Below are positions 36,908-46,006 of a DNA stretch of 64,000 nucleotides, one piece after another. This stretch comes from an uncultured Allomuricauda sp. (GTDB lineage Bacteria; Bacteroidota; Bacteroidia; Flavobacteriales; Flavobacteriaceae). The position numbers were made by a program, and so were the translations under genes. A model generated the notes under the pieces. The model did not search any database. It was not told the origin of the DNA and was given only the letters and a program-made list of their open reading frames with translations. The DNA lies in NCBI RefSeq assembly GCF_947499585.1, contig NZ_CANMOO010000001.1, forward strand, positions 1,612,001 through 1,676,000. Reading direction: 5' to 3'. Numbering within the stretch: the stretch's first letter is position 1; each line of letters begins with the position of its first letter.

Positions 36908-37299
36908 TGAAATTCAATTATTTTTTCAATATCAGGGTGTAAACTATAATGTACAGGACAGGTGTTCGCAGTATTCGTTAAAATTTTCCTATGCTTTTCA
37001 GAAACATTTTCAGGAAGTTCCATTTTCACTTCAATTTTAGAAATGCGCCTAGGATTTGCAGCCATGTGTTTGGTAATTTCGGCGGTTGAACCCGATAGGT
37101 CCACTTCCAAGTCTCTAGCTTTAATACCCATCATTGTCAGCATGCAACTTCCTAGACCAGTAGCTACCGTATCTGTTGGTGAGAATGCTTGTCCCAATCC
37201 GTTGTTATCAACTGGAGCATCTGTAATAAATTCATTGTTAGACCTTAGATGCAAACATGTGGTCCGTAATTCTCCTGTATAAGTAACTTTAGAGGTCAT
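36895..37299 (-). CDS. OsmC-family protein
   Basis: This 134-residue protein has the OsmC fold: YTGELRTTCLHLRS, FSPTDTVATGLGSCMLTMMG with the first Cys, and a C-terminal LTNTANTCPVHYSLHP with the second Cys, which together form the peroxidase dithiol. It reduces organic hydroperoxides in the cytoplasm. It overlaps the LysM gene by 11 nt and the DUF922 gene by 13 nt. Confidence 0.88.
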   Translation of the reverse strand: MTSKVTYTGELRTTCLHLRSNNEFITDAPVDNNGLGQAFSPTDTVATGLGSCMLTMMGIKARDLEVDLSGSTAEITKHMAANPRRISKIEVKMELPENVSEKHRKILTNTANTCPVHYSLHPDIEKIIEFHWVK

Positions 37300-39424
37300 C
37301 TAACTTTATTTCTTTAATTCGTAAACTATCATACTCCATTAAATAGCAGGCCGTGTTATAATATCCAGAAGACCTATTATTCAAGTAGTTGAAACTGTTC
37401 CCTGTATATTCTGTAAGCCCAATAATTTTGGAGGTTTCAAAAAGGTTGTTTTTATGGGCCAGTTTCAGTAAAACATCAAAGGTCACATCAAAACCCCGCA
37501 CTGCATAACGATCAGGTTTTAAACCTTTGTACCGCTTTCTATATGCTTTAGTAAAGGCATCGGTTCCCGCTTCTCTATAAAAAGAAGGGTAACTAAATTT
37601 TAAATTGGAAAGGTGGGTGCTGGATACCGCATCGCTTTCAAAGGCACTATTAAAATTTGTAGTGAACATTCTTACGGGAGCCTCTTCAGAAATTGCTGAA
37701 TTTAGAATAGAACTAACGCTAGAAACCATATTGGGTTGATCTGTTTCCACAAATACCCAGTTCTCCTTAGTTTCAGAAAGCATAATCAAAAACTCGTCTA
37801 AGTGCAATGACTTATTATCAATGATTTTTGCAATTTGAGCAGTAGGAAACTTGGATATAATAGAGTCATAGGCCACTTGATGAGTAGAATCGGCAATAAT
37901 AACTACATTTTGATCTGTGTAGTTTTTTTCCATGTAGGAAAGCATTTTTTGTCGAAGAATATCATCTGTTGGAACTGAGAAATATACATTGCTATGACTC
38001 AATTGACTATCTGAAGCTATTGGAGAGATCACTGGAATATTTTTTGAAGCAGCCTGAACCGCCACCTCATTTAAAGCTCCTGAAGATACCGGACCGATAA
38101 TGGCGTTTACCCCTAAAAGATTTTCCCTAAATAAAATTTCTTTGACCTTTGTTTGACTTAGCTCCGTATCAAAAGTTTTTACATCAACAGAGACACCCAT
38201 TTTCTTAATAGAGTCCAAGGCGACCAATGCTCCCGAATAGAATCCAACACTTAAACTGATGTCTCTTCTTGTTTCTATTTGACTAATGGTCTTCTTTCTA
38301 TCCTTAAAATCAACCCTATCCAATCTAAAAGGTAGCATAAAAACCAATTTTGGTCTGTTTAGAACATTGATGCTATCTATCAAACTAATTTTATCTAAGA
38401 CAAGCGCATTTTTAACTTCTAGACCATTACCACTATCCTTAGGAAGTTTTAAAACCATACCAGCTTTAAGTCCATTTTCCAAATCTGGGTTCAATTGAAA
38501 CAATTCATCCCTTGTAATCTTTAAGTTTTGGGTAAGTCTAAAGATATTTTGCTTAGGCTTTACTTCATAAAAAATGAAATTTTCTGTATTTACTTCTCCT
38601 GAGGTATCCTTTTTCTTGGGAAGACGTATAACCATTCCTTCCTTAAGGCCGCCAAGTTTCATAATTTCTGGATTCAGTTTTACAATGGAATCCGAAGGAA
38701 TACCATACTCTTTTCCTAAACTGTATAGAGTTTGTTTGGGTGGCACTGTAAAAGAAGTATATAAATCAACTTGTTGATTTTCTAGGCTGTCACCTTTAGG
38801 TCTTGGTAAATTTAGTTCTTGGCCCACCGCCAAATAATCTGAGCTTTTACTTAGATCAGGATTTAGTATAACCAAGCTATCAACCGTAATCCCGTACTTA
38901 TGGGCAATACTCCATCTAGTCTCTTTAGGTTGTACCGTATACGTTTCAAAATCAAGTGCACGTTCATCCTCTGGTGTAGGCTCTGGGAATTTCGGCACTT
39001 GTAATATCATCCCTTTTTTTAGCGGTTCTGAATACAATTGTCTGTTGTACCGCTTTAACTGCTCTTCTGTGATTTTGTAGCGTTGTGTAAGTCCAAACAA
39101 GGTTTCTCTTTTCCTTACCCTATGTCTAGAAAAGCTTAAAGGTTTTTCTTGCTCCTCGATCTTTTCCACTTTAGGTTTTTCCTCATGGGTTATTACAGAA
39201 CCATCTAATGGAATAATTAAGATTGTATTTGCTTTTACATCCGAAGCTGTTTTAATCTCCTTATTGGATTGTAAAATGGTAAAAGGGGTGACCCTATACT
39301 TTTGGGAGATACTTTGTAAAGTTTCCCCTTCTTTAACCGCATGAGTTGTATACTTCTGTGCAGAAACTTGAATTGAAGCCAAGAAAAAGACAACAATACT
39401 AAGCCTTAAAATATGTTTTTTCAT
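37289..39424 (-). CDS. LysM-repeat periplasmic-binding fusion protein
   Basis: The protein has 711 residues from the ATG at 39424, which overlaps the guaA stop as ATGA; a start 6 nt earlier is possible. A Sec signal ([11 protein letters not shown]) is followed by five LysM domains in the first 315 residues ([80 protein letters not shown]). The C-terminal 350 residues resemble a type I periplasmic-binding protein ([33 protein letters not shown]). The fusion would bind peptidoglycan and perhaps a small ligand. Its link to guaA is probably only positional. Confidence 0.83.
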   Translation of the reverse strand: MKKHILRLSIVVFFLASIQVSAQKYTTHAVKEGETLQSISQKYRVTPFTILQSNKEIKTASDVKANTILIIPLDGSVITHEEKPKVEKIEEQEKPLSFSRHRVRKRETLFGLTQRYKITEEQLKRYNRQLYSEPLKKGMILQVPKFPEPTPEDERALDFETYTVQPKETRWSIAHKYGITVDSLVILNPDLSKSSDYLAVGQELNLPRPKGDSLENQQVDLYTSFTVPPKQTLYSLGKEYGIPSDSIVKLNPEIMKLGGLKEGMVIRLPKKKDTSGEVNTENFIFYEVKPKQNIFRLTQNLKITRDELFQLNPDLENGLKAGMVLKLPKDSGNGLEVKNALVLDKISLIDSINVLNRPKLVFMLPFRLDRVDFKDRKKTISQIETRRDISLSVGFYSGALVALDSIKKMGVSVDVKTFDTELSQTKVKEILFRENLLGVNAIIGPVSSGALNEVAVQAASKNIPVISPIASDSQLSHSNVYFSVPTDDILRQKMLSYMEKNYTDQNVVIIADSTHQVAYDSIISKFPTAQIAKIIDNKSLHLDEFLIMLSETKENWVFVETDQPNMVSSVSSILNSAISEEAPVRMFTTNFNSAFESDAVSSTHLSNLKFSYPSFYREAGTDAFTKAYRKRYKGLKPDRYAVRGFDVTFDVLLKLAHKNNLFETSKIIGLTEYTGNSFNYLNNRSSGYYNTACYLMEYDSLRIKEIKLDDL

Positions 39425-40953
39425 TCCCATTCTATAGTTGCAGGTGGCTTTGAGCTAATGTCATACACTACTCTATTAACGCCTTTGACCTTATTTATTA
39501 TATCATTGGATGTCTTTTGTAGGAATTCATAGGGCAAATTGACCCAATCTGCAGTCATACCATCTGTGCTTTCCACAGCTCTTAAAGCTACACATTTTTC
39601 ATATGTACGTTCGTCTCCCATTACTCCTACACTATTTACGGGTAAAAGCATAGCTCCGGCCTGCCATACCTTATCATATAATCCCCATTTTTTCAATCCA
39701 TCAATAAAAATAGCATCCACTTCTTGTAAAATAGACACCTTTTCTTCTGTAATGTCACCTAAAATACGGATTCCCAAACCTGGGCCGGGAAAAGGATGGC
39801 GACCAAGAATCGTTGGGTCCATATCTAAATTTCTTCCAACCCTTCGTACCTCATCTTTAAATAACAATTGCAAGGGTTCCACAATTTTCAACTTCATGTA
39901 ATCAGGCAACCCGCCTACGTTGTGATGACTTTTAATAACTGCCGAAGGTCCTCCACTTGCTGAAACCGATTCAATCCGGTCAGGGTAAATAGTACCTTGA
40001 GCCAGCCATTTGGCATTTTCTACCTGGTGTGCCTCATCATCAAAAACTTCAATAAACACCCTGCCAATGATCTTTCTTTTTCCTTCAGGATCCGATTCTC
40101 CTTTCAGAGCATCCAAAAAACGTGCCGAAGCATCAACGCCCTTTACATTTAAGCCCATGTGCTTGTACTGATCCAGTACGCTTTCAAACTCATTTTTTCT
40201 AAGCAATCCATTGTTCACAAAGATGCAATGCAAATGTGGCCCAATAGCTTTATGCAATAACATGGCCGCCACACTTGAATCCACTCCTCCAGAAAGGCCT
40301 AGGATTACTTTATCATCTCCAATTTTTTCTTTGAGTTCTTCTACGGTGGTTTCCACAAAAGCATCCGGGGTCCAATCCTGTTGTAGATCTGCAATATTTA
40401 CCAGAAAGTTTTCCAATAGCTTTTTTCCATCTTTAGTATGATATACCTCTGGATGGAACTGAATACCAAAGGTTTTTTCATCCTCAATTCGAAAAGCAGC
40501 ATTTTCTACATCCTGTGTGCTTGCTAAGCGTGTTGCACCATCAGGTAATTCTTTTATGGTATCACTATGGCTCATCCAAACCTGACTGTTTTCATCAATA
40601 CCTTTTAAAAACTCCTCGTTCTCCTTCACATAAGACAAATTAGCCCTTCCGTATTCTCGAGTGGCTGATGGTGCCACATTACCTCCGTGAAAGTGCGCCA
40701 AATATTGAGCTCCATAGCAAATGCCTAGCAAAGGTTTTTTTCCTTTTATCTCAGATAAATCTGGATGCGGAACATTATCTCCTCTAACAGAATGTGGAGA
40801 CCCAGAAAGTATTACCGCTTTATAGGCTGATAAATCCTTGGGTGGATTGTTATAAGGTTTTATTTCTGAGTAAATGTTAAGCTCCCTAACGCGTCTTGCG
40901 ATCAATTGTGTGTACTGGGAACCAAAATCTAGGATAAGTACGTTGTTATGCAT
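39421..40953 (-). CDS. guaA: GMP synthase (glutamine-hydrolysing)
   Basis: A 510-residue enzyme that converts XMP to GMP. The class I amidotransferase domain has the nucleophile in [15 protein letters not shown] and the His-x-Glu in [10 protein letters not shown]. The ATP-pyrophosphatase domain carries the P-loop [18 protein letters not shown], and the C-terminal dimerisation domain starts near residue 390 and ends [11 protein letters not shown]. The start [11 protein letters not shown] is used: a -7 box lies only 3 nt upstream of it and longer frames begin inside that promoter. It leads the operon to LysM, osmC and DUF922. Confidence 0.96.
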   Translation of the reverse strand: MHNNVLILDFGSQYTQLIARRVRELNIYSEIKPYNNPPKDLSAYKAVILSGSPHSVRGDNVPHPDLSEIKGKKPLLGICYGAQYLAHFHGGNVAPSATREYGRANLSYVKENEEFLKGIDENSQVWMSHSDTIKELPDGATRLASTQDVENAAFRIEDEKTFGIQFHPEVYHTKDGKKLLENFLVNIADLQQDWTPDAFVETTVEELKEKIGDDKVILGLSGGVDSSVAAMLLHKAIGPHLHCIFVNNGLLRKNEFESVLDQYKHMGLNVKGVDASARFLDALKGESDPEGKRKIIGRVFIEVFDDEAHQVENAKWLAQGTIYPDRIESVSASGGPSAVIKSHHNVGGLPDYMKLKIVEPLQLLFKDEVRRVGRNLDMDPTILGRHPFPGPGLGIRILGDITEEKVSILQEVDAIFIDGLKKWGLYDKVWQAGAMLLPVNSVGVMGDERTYEKCVALRAVESTDGMTADWVNLPYEFLQKTSNDIINKVKGVNRVVYDISSKPPATIEWE

Positions 40954-40956
40954 GGG

Positions 40957-40964
40957 CAAAAATA
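40957..40964 (-). promoter_or_regulatory. -7 box of guaA; candidate leaderless start
   Basis: TATTTTTG on the minus strand is an exact TAnnTTTG match that ends 3 nt before the guaA ATG. Transcription starting at the usual distance would begin on or next to the start codon. Confidence 0.5.
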
Positions 40965-41164
40965 GCAATTTGCTTCAGTAGAAAAAGTATCTTTTCAGGG
41001 ATATTTATAACAACTTTTTTAAGGTTTTATCAACATAGCTTTATCATCTCTGTTTTCTTGCTTTTATTAACTGTTTTTAGCCTAAAACGACGGGAATATA
41101 ACGTTAAGTAGTTTTTTTCTTAACATTATTCATCATTTCTTTGCGTTTCCTAAACACACAAACC

Positions 41165-41824
41165 ATGATTAAAGGATTTATCTTCGATTTAGACGGGGTC
41201 ATTACCGATACGGCAGAATCTCATTACAAAGCATGGAAAAAACTATCTGATGACATGGGTTGGAATTTTGACCATGAGGTTAATGATAAACTCCGGGGTA
41301 TTTCCCGCATGGATTCCATCCAAGTTATCTTAGACCATAACAATACTACTCTAGATGAGAAGACTTTAGCGACCCTTGCGACTAAAAAAAATGACATTTA
41401 CGTTACCAGTCTTGAGACCATGACTCCTGATGATTACCTGCCTGGAGCCAAAGAATTGTTGACCCATTTAAGAACAGAAGGATTTAGTGTAGCATTGGGA
41501 AGCGCCAGTAAAAATGCGATAAAAGTGCTACAACAGTTAAATGCATCTGGGTACTTTGATGTTATTGGCGACGGTAATAGTGTTTCCAAAAGCAAACCAG
41601 AACCAGATATTTTTCTATATGGTGCTGAAAAATTAAATCTACAGCCTGAAGAATGCATTGTTTTTGAAGATGCAGAAAGCGGTATTGATGCAGCTAAAGC
41701 TGGGGGCTTCCATAGTGTGGGCATTGGGCCTAAAGACAGAGTAGGTCATGCAGATTTATGTTTTGACACCATGGCCGAAGCTACATTATTCGAAATAAAA
41801 TCATACTTTAAAGACCTATTTTAA
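41165..41824 (+). CDS. pgmB: Beta-phosphoglucomutase
   Basis: This 219-residue HAD-family enzyme interconverts beta-glucose-1-phosphate and glucose-6-phosphate. The start MIKGFIFDLDGVITDTAESH gives nucleophile Asp8 and acid/base Asp10. The cap begins YKAWKKLSDDMGW with GISRMDSI (substrate loop), and the core has ALGSASKNA, KSKPEPDIF and FEDAESGIDAAKAGG. It abuts the GH65 gene with no gap (TAA then ATG), so they are co-translated. Its usual source of beta-G1P is an inverting GH65 phosphorylase. Confidence 0.93.
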   Translation: MIKGFIFDLDGVITDTAESHYKAWKKLSDDMGWNFDHEVNDKLRGISRMDSIQVILDHNNTTLDEKTLATLATKKNDIYVTSLETMTPDDYLPGAKELLTHLRTEGFSVALGSASKNAIKVLQQLNASGYFDVIGDGNSVSKSKPEPDIFLYGAEKLNLQPEECIVFEDAESGIDAAKAGGFHSVGIGPKDRVGHADLCFDTMAEATLFEIKSYFKDLF

Positions 41825-43858
41825 ATGAAAAATACATGCTGTGCTTTACTCACCCTTTTCATGGGTGTTTCTATTCTTGCTCAAGAAGATGGTTGGAGCA
41901 TTTCCTCTAAAAAAGTAGAAAAATATACCGGAATTGTTACCGCAAATGGAAGAATAGGGATTTTACCCGAGGACAAACCTTTCCAAACCAAATCCATAAT
42001 TCTCAATAATGTATATGACAAAGAATCTCCTTTAGGGGTAAGTCGTATTCTATTGGGAATGAACTTCGCAAACATGGAGGTTGAAGTTGATGGCGAAAAA
42101 ATCACTGAAAAAAATGTATCCAATTGGCAACAGACACTAAATATGAAGACTGCTGGTTTCACCACCAGTTTTATATTTAAAGACAAAGCTAAAGTTTCTT
42201 ACACCATTTATGCATTGCGCAATGTTCAGTATTCGGGTTATATAGATGTTCAAATAGAACCATTAAAAAATATCGATGTAAAAGCAACTGGAATTATAAG
42301 CACTCCGGGCGAATATCATAGTCCTAACAGTACTTTTAGGGTGCTTCAAGATTTGGAAACCACAATGCCCATTCTGCAAACTGTTGCGGAAAGCCGTTTG
42401 GGTAAGCATATTGTAGGCACTTCGGCTACATTTATTTGGCATGCCATCAATTCAACACGAGAACATGAACGTCCAGAGCTTATTCATGAGCAAGTTTCCG
42501 CTTATGATAACCGTTTGTCATTTAAAAAGACCTTAAAAAAAGGAGATACTTTTCAATTTGCTTGGACCGGTGCAGAATGCTCTACCCAAGATTTTGATGA
42601 TCCACAAACAGAGTCTGAACGATTTGTAATTTTCAATTTGTTGACTCCAAGGGCTGACTTATTGGGGCAACATAAAAAACTGTGGGAAGAATTGTGGGAG
42701 GGAGATATTATTATTGAGGGAAATTTACAAGATCAGTTAGATGTTCGTTTGGCCTTGTATCATTTGTATGCCTTTTCTAGAGGAGATTCTGATTTGAGCA
42801 TAGCACCCATGGGACTATCCTCACAGAGTTACAACGGACATATTTTTTGGGATTCAGAGCTTTGGATGTTCCCACCCCTTCTCTTATTGAACCAAGACAT
42901 TGCACGTTCCTTGGTCAATTACCGCTCAGACCGACTAGGCAAAGCCAAAGAAAAAGCAATCAATTTTGGATACAAAGGTGCTATGTTCCCATGGGAAAGT
43001 GATGATACGGGTGAGGAGGCTACTCCGGCATGGGCCTTGACAGGAACTTTTGAGCATCATATTACTGCAGATGTCTCCATTGCTTTTTGGAACTACTATC
43101 GCGTTTCTCAAAATTTAGAATGGTTAAAATCCAAAGGATATCCATTAATGAAGGAAGTTGCGGATTATTGGGTAAGCCGTGCCATAAAAAATGAAGATGG
43201 GACCTACAGCATTAAGAATGTAGTTGGTGCGAATGAATTTGCTCCCAATGTGGATGACAATGCCTTTACCAATGGCTCGGCCATAACAGCATTGCAATAT
43301 GCCACAGAAGCTGCAAAAACAGTTGGAGAAACAGCGGACCCACTGTGGAATAAGGTTGCTTCCAAAATCAGGATATTAAAATTTGAAGATGGAACAACTA
43401 AGGAGCATGCCACTTACAATGGGGAACGCATAAAACAGGCAGATGTCAATCTATTGACCTATCCTTTGGATGTGGTAAACGATGAGGAAACGGTGTTGAA
43501 AGATTTGAAATACTACGAACCCAAATTGGCGGAAGAAGGCCCAGCCATGGGTCAATCCGTGTTTGCTGTTATTTATGCACGTTTGGGTAATGCCAAAGAA
43601 GCATACCGATTATTTAGGAGAAGTTATGAGCCTAACAAAAGACCTCCTTTTGGTGCTCTGGCTGAAGCCGCAACAAGCGATAATCCTTATTTTGCAACTG
43701 GCGCAGGCGGCATGCTACAAGTAGTCTTATTTGGTTTTGGTGGGTTGGACATTACTAATGAAGGAATTGTTCAAAAAAATCCTATTCTACCTAAAGAATG
43801 GAAATCTCTAACCTTAAAAGGTATTGGGTCAAAAAGAGAAACATATAAAATAGAGTAA
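41825..43858 (+). CDS. Secreted GH65 glycoside hydrolase or phosphorylase
   Basis: This 677-residue protein has a Sec signal (TLFMGVSILAQ), an N-terminal beta-sandwich (about 20-270), and an (alpha/alpha)6 catalytic barrel. The general acid Glu is in VVGANEFAPNVDDNAFTNGS near residue 470; other GH65 landmarks are GHIFWDSELWMFPPLLLLN and GAMFPWESDDTGEE. The C-terminal half ends in AATSDNPYFATGAGGML, which resembles acid-trehalase/kojibiose-hydrolase type GH65 rather than phosphorylases with their Ser/Thr phosphate loop. A hydrolytic activity on trehalose- or kojibiose-type disaccharides in the periplasm is likely. Confidence 0.85.
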   Translation: MKNTCCALLTLFMGVSILAQEDGWSISSKKVEKYTGIVTANGRIGILPEDKPFQTKSIILNNVYDKESPLGVSRILLGMNFANMEVEVDGEKITEKNVSNWQQTLNMKTAGFTTSFIFKDKAKVSYTIYALRNVQYSGYIDVQIEPLKNIDVKATGIISTPGEYHSPNSTFRVLQDLETTMPILQTVAESRLGKHIVGTSATFIWHAINSTREHERPELIHEQVSAYDNRLSFKKTLKKGDTFQFAWTGAECSTQDFDDPQTESERFVIFNLLTPRADLLGQHKKLWEELWEGDIIIEGNLQDQLDVRLALYHLYAFSRGDSDLSIAPMGLSSQSYNGHIFWDSELWMFPPLLLLNQDIARSLVNYRSDRLGKAKEKAINFGYKGAMFPWESDDTGEEATPAWALTGTFEHHITADVSIAFWNYYRVSQNLEWLKSKGYPLMKEVADYWVSRAIKNEDGTYSIKNVVGANEFAPNVDDNAFTNGSAITALQYATEAAKTVGETADPLWNKVASKIRILKFEDGTTKEHATYNGERIKQADVNLLTYPLDVVNDEETVLKDLKYYEPKLAEEGPAMGQSVFAVIYARLGNAKEAYRLFRRSYEPNKRPPFGALAEAATSDNPYFATGAGGMLQVVLFGFGGLDITNEGIVQKNPILPKEWKSLTLKGIGSKRETYKIE

Positions 43859-43884
43859 ACGCTAAGTTCCTATTTTTCAAAAAG

Positions 43885-43907
43885 TTGGGTTAAAATATCT
43901 ATTTTTA
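43885..43907 (+). promoter_or_regulatory. Conserved promoter-proximal block of the first TPR-HTH regulator
   Basis: TTGGGTTAAAATATCTATTT, then TTA, is matched upstream of the second regulator (47756-47779) by TTGGCTTAAAATTTCCTATT, then TTTA. The TATTTTTA part resembles a -7 box and lies 18 nt from the start in both. Sequence around it has diverged, so the block is probably functional. Confidence 0.55.
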
Positions 43908-43925
43908 ATGGGTAAATCTACCTTC

Positions 43926-45770
43926 ATGAAACCTCTGTCACTATTTTTCTTTTTTTTATGTAGTTGCTTCGTTTTAAAAACTCAGGCTCAGGAAAATCAA
44001 AAAAAAATTGATAGTCTTCTTGAAATTATTGATGAAACCAAAATTGACACCATAAAGGCTGAAAAATATTTGGAGCTATCTGATCTTACCATGTATAATG
44101 ACCAAAAAGGAACAATTAGGTATATAGAAAAGGCCACTGCTCTTTACAAAAAATCCAATAACGATAAAGGAGTTGCTAAACTCTATGCCCAAAAAGCAAA
44201 TTATTATTACAGACTTGGAGAAATAGATTCAGCTAGACACTACCTTGTAAATTCTGTGGATAAATCCTTTTTTATTGGTGATACTTTAAGAGGAGCGACA
44301 ATTCGACACAATATTGGAATCCTTGATCACTATCAAGGCAATACTGAAAATGCTAAGGTCATAATGGATTTGAATATTCCAATATTTAAAAAATACAACG
44401 ATTCACTTCACCTTGGCAACGCTTTCTTGCTCAAAGGTAAAATTGGTATTTCAGACGGATTTTTAAACATTGCCCTTCAAGAAACCTATAATGCCCTAAA
44501 AATGCACAAGGAAATTAACGATGATTTTAGAATAGCAGAAGATTTATTACAAATTGGAATAATCTATCAGGGTACGGGTGAAAACAAAAAAGCAGTCGAC
44601 ATTTTTAACGAAAGTATTGCGTATTATAAAAAAGTGGACAGCGATCAAAGTATTGCTCAAGCTTTAAACTATATGGCCGATTCAAAAATCAAGTTAAAGT
44701 TATTTGAATCTGCTAGAAAAGATATAGAGGATGCCTTAACACTTTCAAAAAAATTGGAATATACATCCAATATTGCAAGAACTTATTACAATAAGGGAGT
44801 ACTTGGATATGTGACTGGGAATTATCCCTCGGCTGTTGACAATCTTGAATCGAGTTTGGAAATATGGGAAAAGATTGGCTCTCCAAACAATCAAGCTAAT
44901 GCACTATTTTATTTAGGACGTTGTTACTTAAGGAAAAAGGAAGCTTCAAAAGCAATAGTTTTTTTTGATTCAAGCATTGAAATAGCTGAATCAATTAAAG
45001 ACCCTGAAGTTTTAAGCAAGGTATATTTGGAAAAATCAGTTACACTAGAAGCTTTACAAAACCATAAAGAAGCTTTGACCTATTTCAAGAGAAACAAAGC
45101 AATTAGCGATTCCATCTTTACCCTCAGTCGCGAAAAGGCTACTTTGGAGCTAAAAACCATCTATGAAACTGAAAAAAAGGAGCAGGAAATTGCTCTTTTA
45201 GAACAAAAGGCAGAAATAAACAATCTACAAAGATTGCTCTTGGGAGTGGGTCTTGGACTGTCCTTCTTAATTTTTGGGCTTGGCTACTATGCGCTACGTC
45301 AAAAAATGAAACGCAACAAACTGGAAAAAGAACAGGTAGATACCGAGCTTGCCTTTAAAAAGAAAGAACTCACAACGCATGCATTGCATTTGGCCAAAAA
45401 GAACGAAGTTTTAGAGCATATAAAACAAAAGGCCAAGGAGCTAAAAATCAGCGAAAACAAACAAAGCTATCAACAATTGATACAGACCATCAACTTTGAT
45501 CAACAGGATGACAAAAATTGGGAAAACTTTACCCAATACTTTGAGCAGGTCCACAAAGACTTTGCCTCTAATGCAAAGTCCAAGTATCCAGATGTTACCA
45601 AAAACGAGCTACGCTTTATGGCTTTGTTAAAGATGAACATGTCCTCCAAAGAGATTGCCACCATTCTAAATGTCTCTACTGATGGTATCAAAAAAGCAAG
45701 ACAACGTCTTCGAAAAAAAATGGATCTTGCATCTGAAGATTCACTGGAAAATGCCGTTTTCGCCATTTAA
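43926..45770 (+). CDS. Membrane-spanning TPR sensor with C-terminal HTH (module 1 regulator)
   Basis: The protein has 614 residues. The ATG at 43926 is preferred to one at 43908 because the paralogue at 47798 aligns here and has no upstream ATG. A Sec signal (CFVLKTQAQ) leads to about ten TPR-like helical pairs (residues 30-410; for example YNKGVLGYVTGNYPSAVDNL), a single membrane helix (LLLGVGLGLSFLIFGLGYYA, about 437-457), a coiled coil (KLEKEQVDTELAFKKKELTT), and a cytoplasmic LuxR-like HTH at 559-614 (ALLKMNMSSKEIATILNVST, GIKKARQRLRKKM). It looks like a one-component sensor that reads a periplasmic signal and binds DNA. It sits just upstream of lipoprotein 1. Confidence 0.82.
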   Translation: MKPLSLFFFFLCSCFVLKTQAQENQKKIDSLLEIIDETKIDTIKAEKYLELSDLTMYNDQKGTIRYIEKATALYKKSNNDKGVAKLYAQKANYYYRLGEIDSARHYLVNSVDKSFFIGDTLRGATIRHNIGILDHYQGNTENAKVIMDLNIPIFKKYNDSLHLGNAFLLKGKIGISDGFLNIALQETYNALKMHKEINDDFRIAEDLLQIGIIYQGTGENKKAVDIFNESIAYYKKVDSDQSIAQALNYMADSKIKLKLFESARKDIEDALTLSKKLEYTSNIARTYYNKGVLGYVTGNYPSAVDNLESSLEIWEKIGSPNNQANALFYLGRCYLRKKEASKAIVFFDSSIEIAESIKDPEVLSKVYLEKSVTLEALQNHKEALTYFKRNKAISDSIFTLSREKATLELKTIYETEKKEQEIALLEQKAEINNLQRLLLGVGLGLSFLIFGLGYYALRQKMKRNKLEKEQVDTELAFKKKELTTHALHLAKKNEVLEHIKQKAKELKISENKQSYQQLIQTINFDQQDDKNWENFTQYFEQVHKDFASNAKSKYPDVTKNELRFMALLKMNMSSKEIATILNVSTDGIKKARQRLRKKMDLASEDSLENAVFAI

Positions 45771-45822
45771 AATCCTTTACAAAAACTCCCGAACCGCCTG
45801 TTTTTTATTGGCCTTATGGCAC

Positions 45823-45879
45823 GTACCCCCTTTGTACCCCCTCTAAATTTTTAAGACCAGAATCGCTATTCTATGTTTG
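45823..45879 (+). promoter_or_regulatory. Direct-repeat operator and -7 box of lipoprotein 1
   Basis: GTACCCCC occurs twice (45823-45830 and 45834-45841), 11 bp apart, so both lie on the same face of the helix. Exactly 30 nt later an exact -7 box TATGTTTG (45872-45879) follows. The second module has the same geometry with GTCCACCC. No clear TTG -33 element is present, which fits an activator-dependent promoter. Confidence 0.7.
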
Positions 45880-45882
45880 TCC

Positions 45883-46006
45883 TGTCATCGGAATTCTATA
45901 TGAATCCTGACAACCGTTTTGTGGTCTTGCTCGGCTAAGGGCTGCAGACCATTTCCCGGGCAGGTCTCACAAAACAGAACAAAGTTCAACCACAAAACAA
46001 AACGTG
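45883..46006 (+). promoter_or_regulatory. Structured 5' leader of lipoprotein 1 (candidate RNA switch)
   Basis: The leader runs from just after the -7 box to the ATG. Hairpin 1: TGTCA (45883) with TGACA (45908). Then GTTTTGTGG (45916-45924) can pair with CACAAAAC (45968-45975), closing a domain with GGTCT..AGACC, or with CCACAAAAC (45990-45998), which lies 8 nt before the ATG. AGACC can also pair with the later GGTCT. The element is nearly identical in module 2, while flanking sequence is not. Family not recognised. Confidence 0.65.

Noticed and set aside
43908-43925. Upstream ATG of the first TPR-HTH regulator
   Set aside because: Absent from the paralogue at the aligned position, and it would place MGKSTF before the signal peptide.
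45500-45766. Minus-strand frame inside the regulator
   Set aside because: Shadow of the HTH coding sequence; the opposite strand has a complete domain.
46004-46006. GTG one codon before the lipoprotein start (also 49893-49895)
   Set aside because: The adjacent ATG gives the same reading frame and a standard lipoprotein start; GTG-ATG is conserved in both copies, but the ATG is the simpler call.
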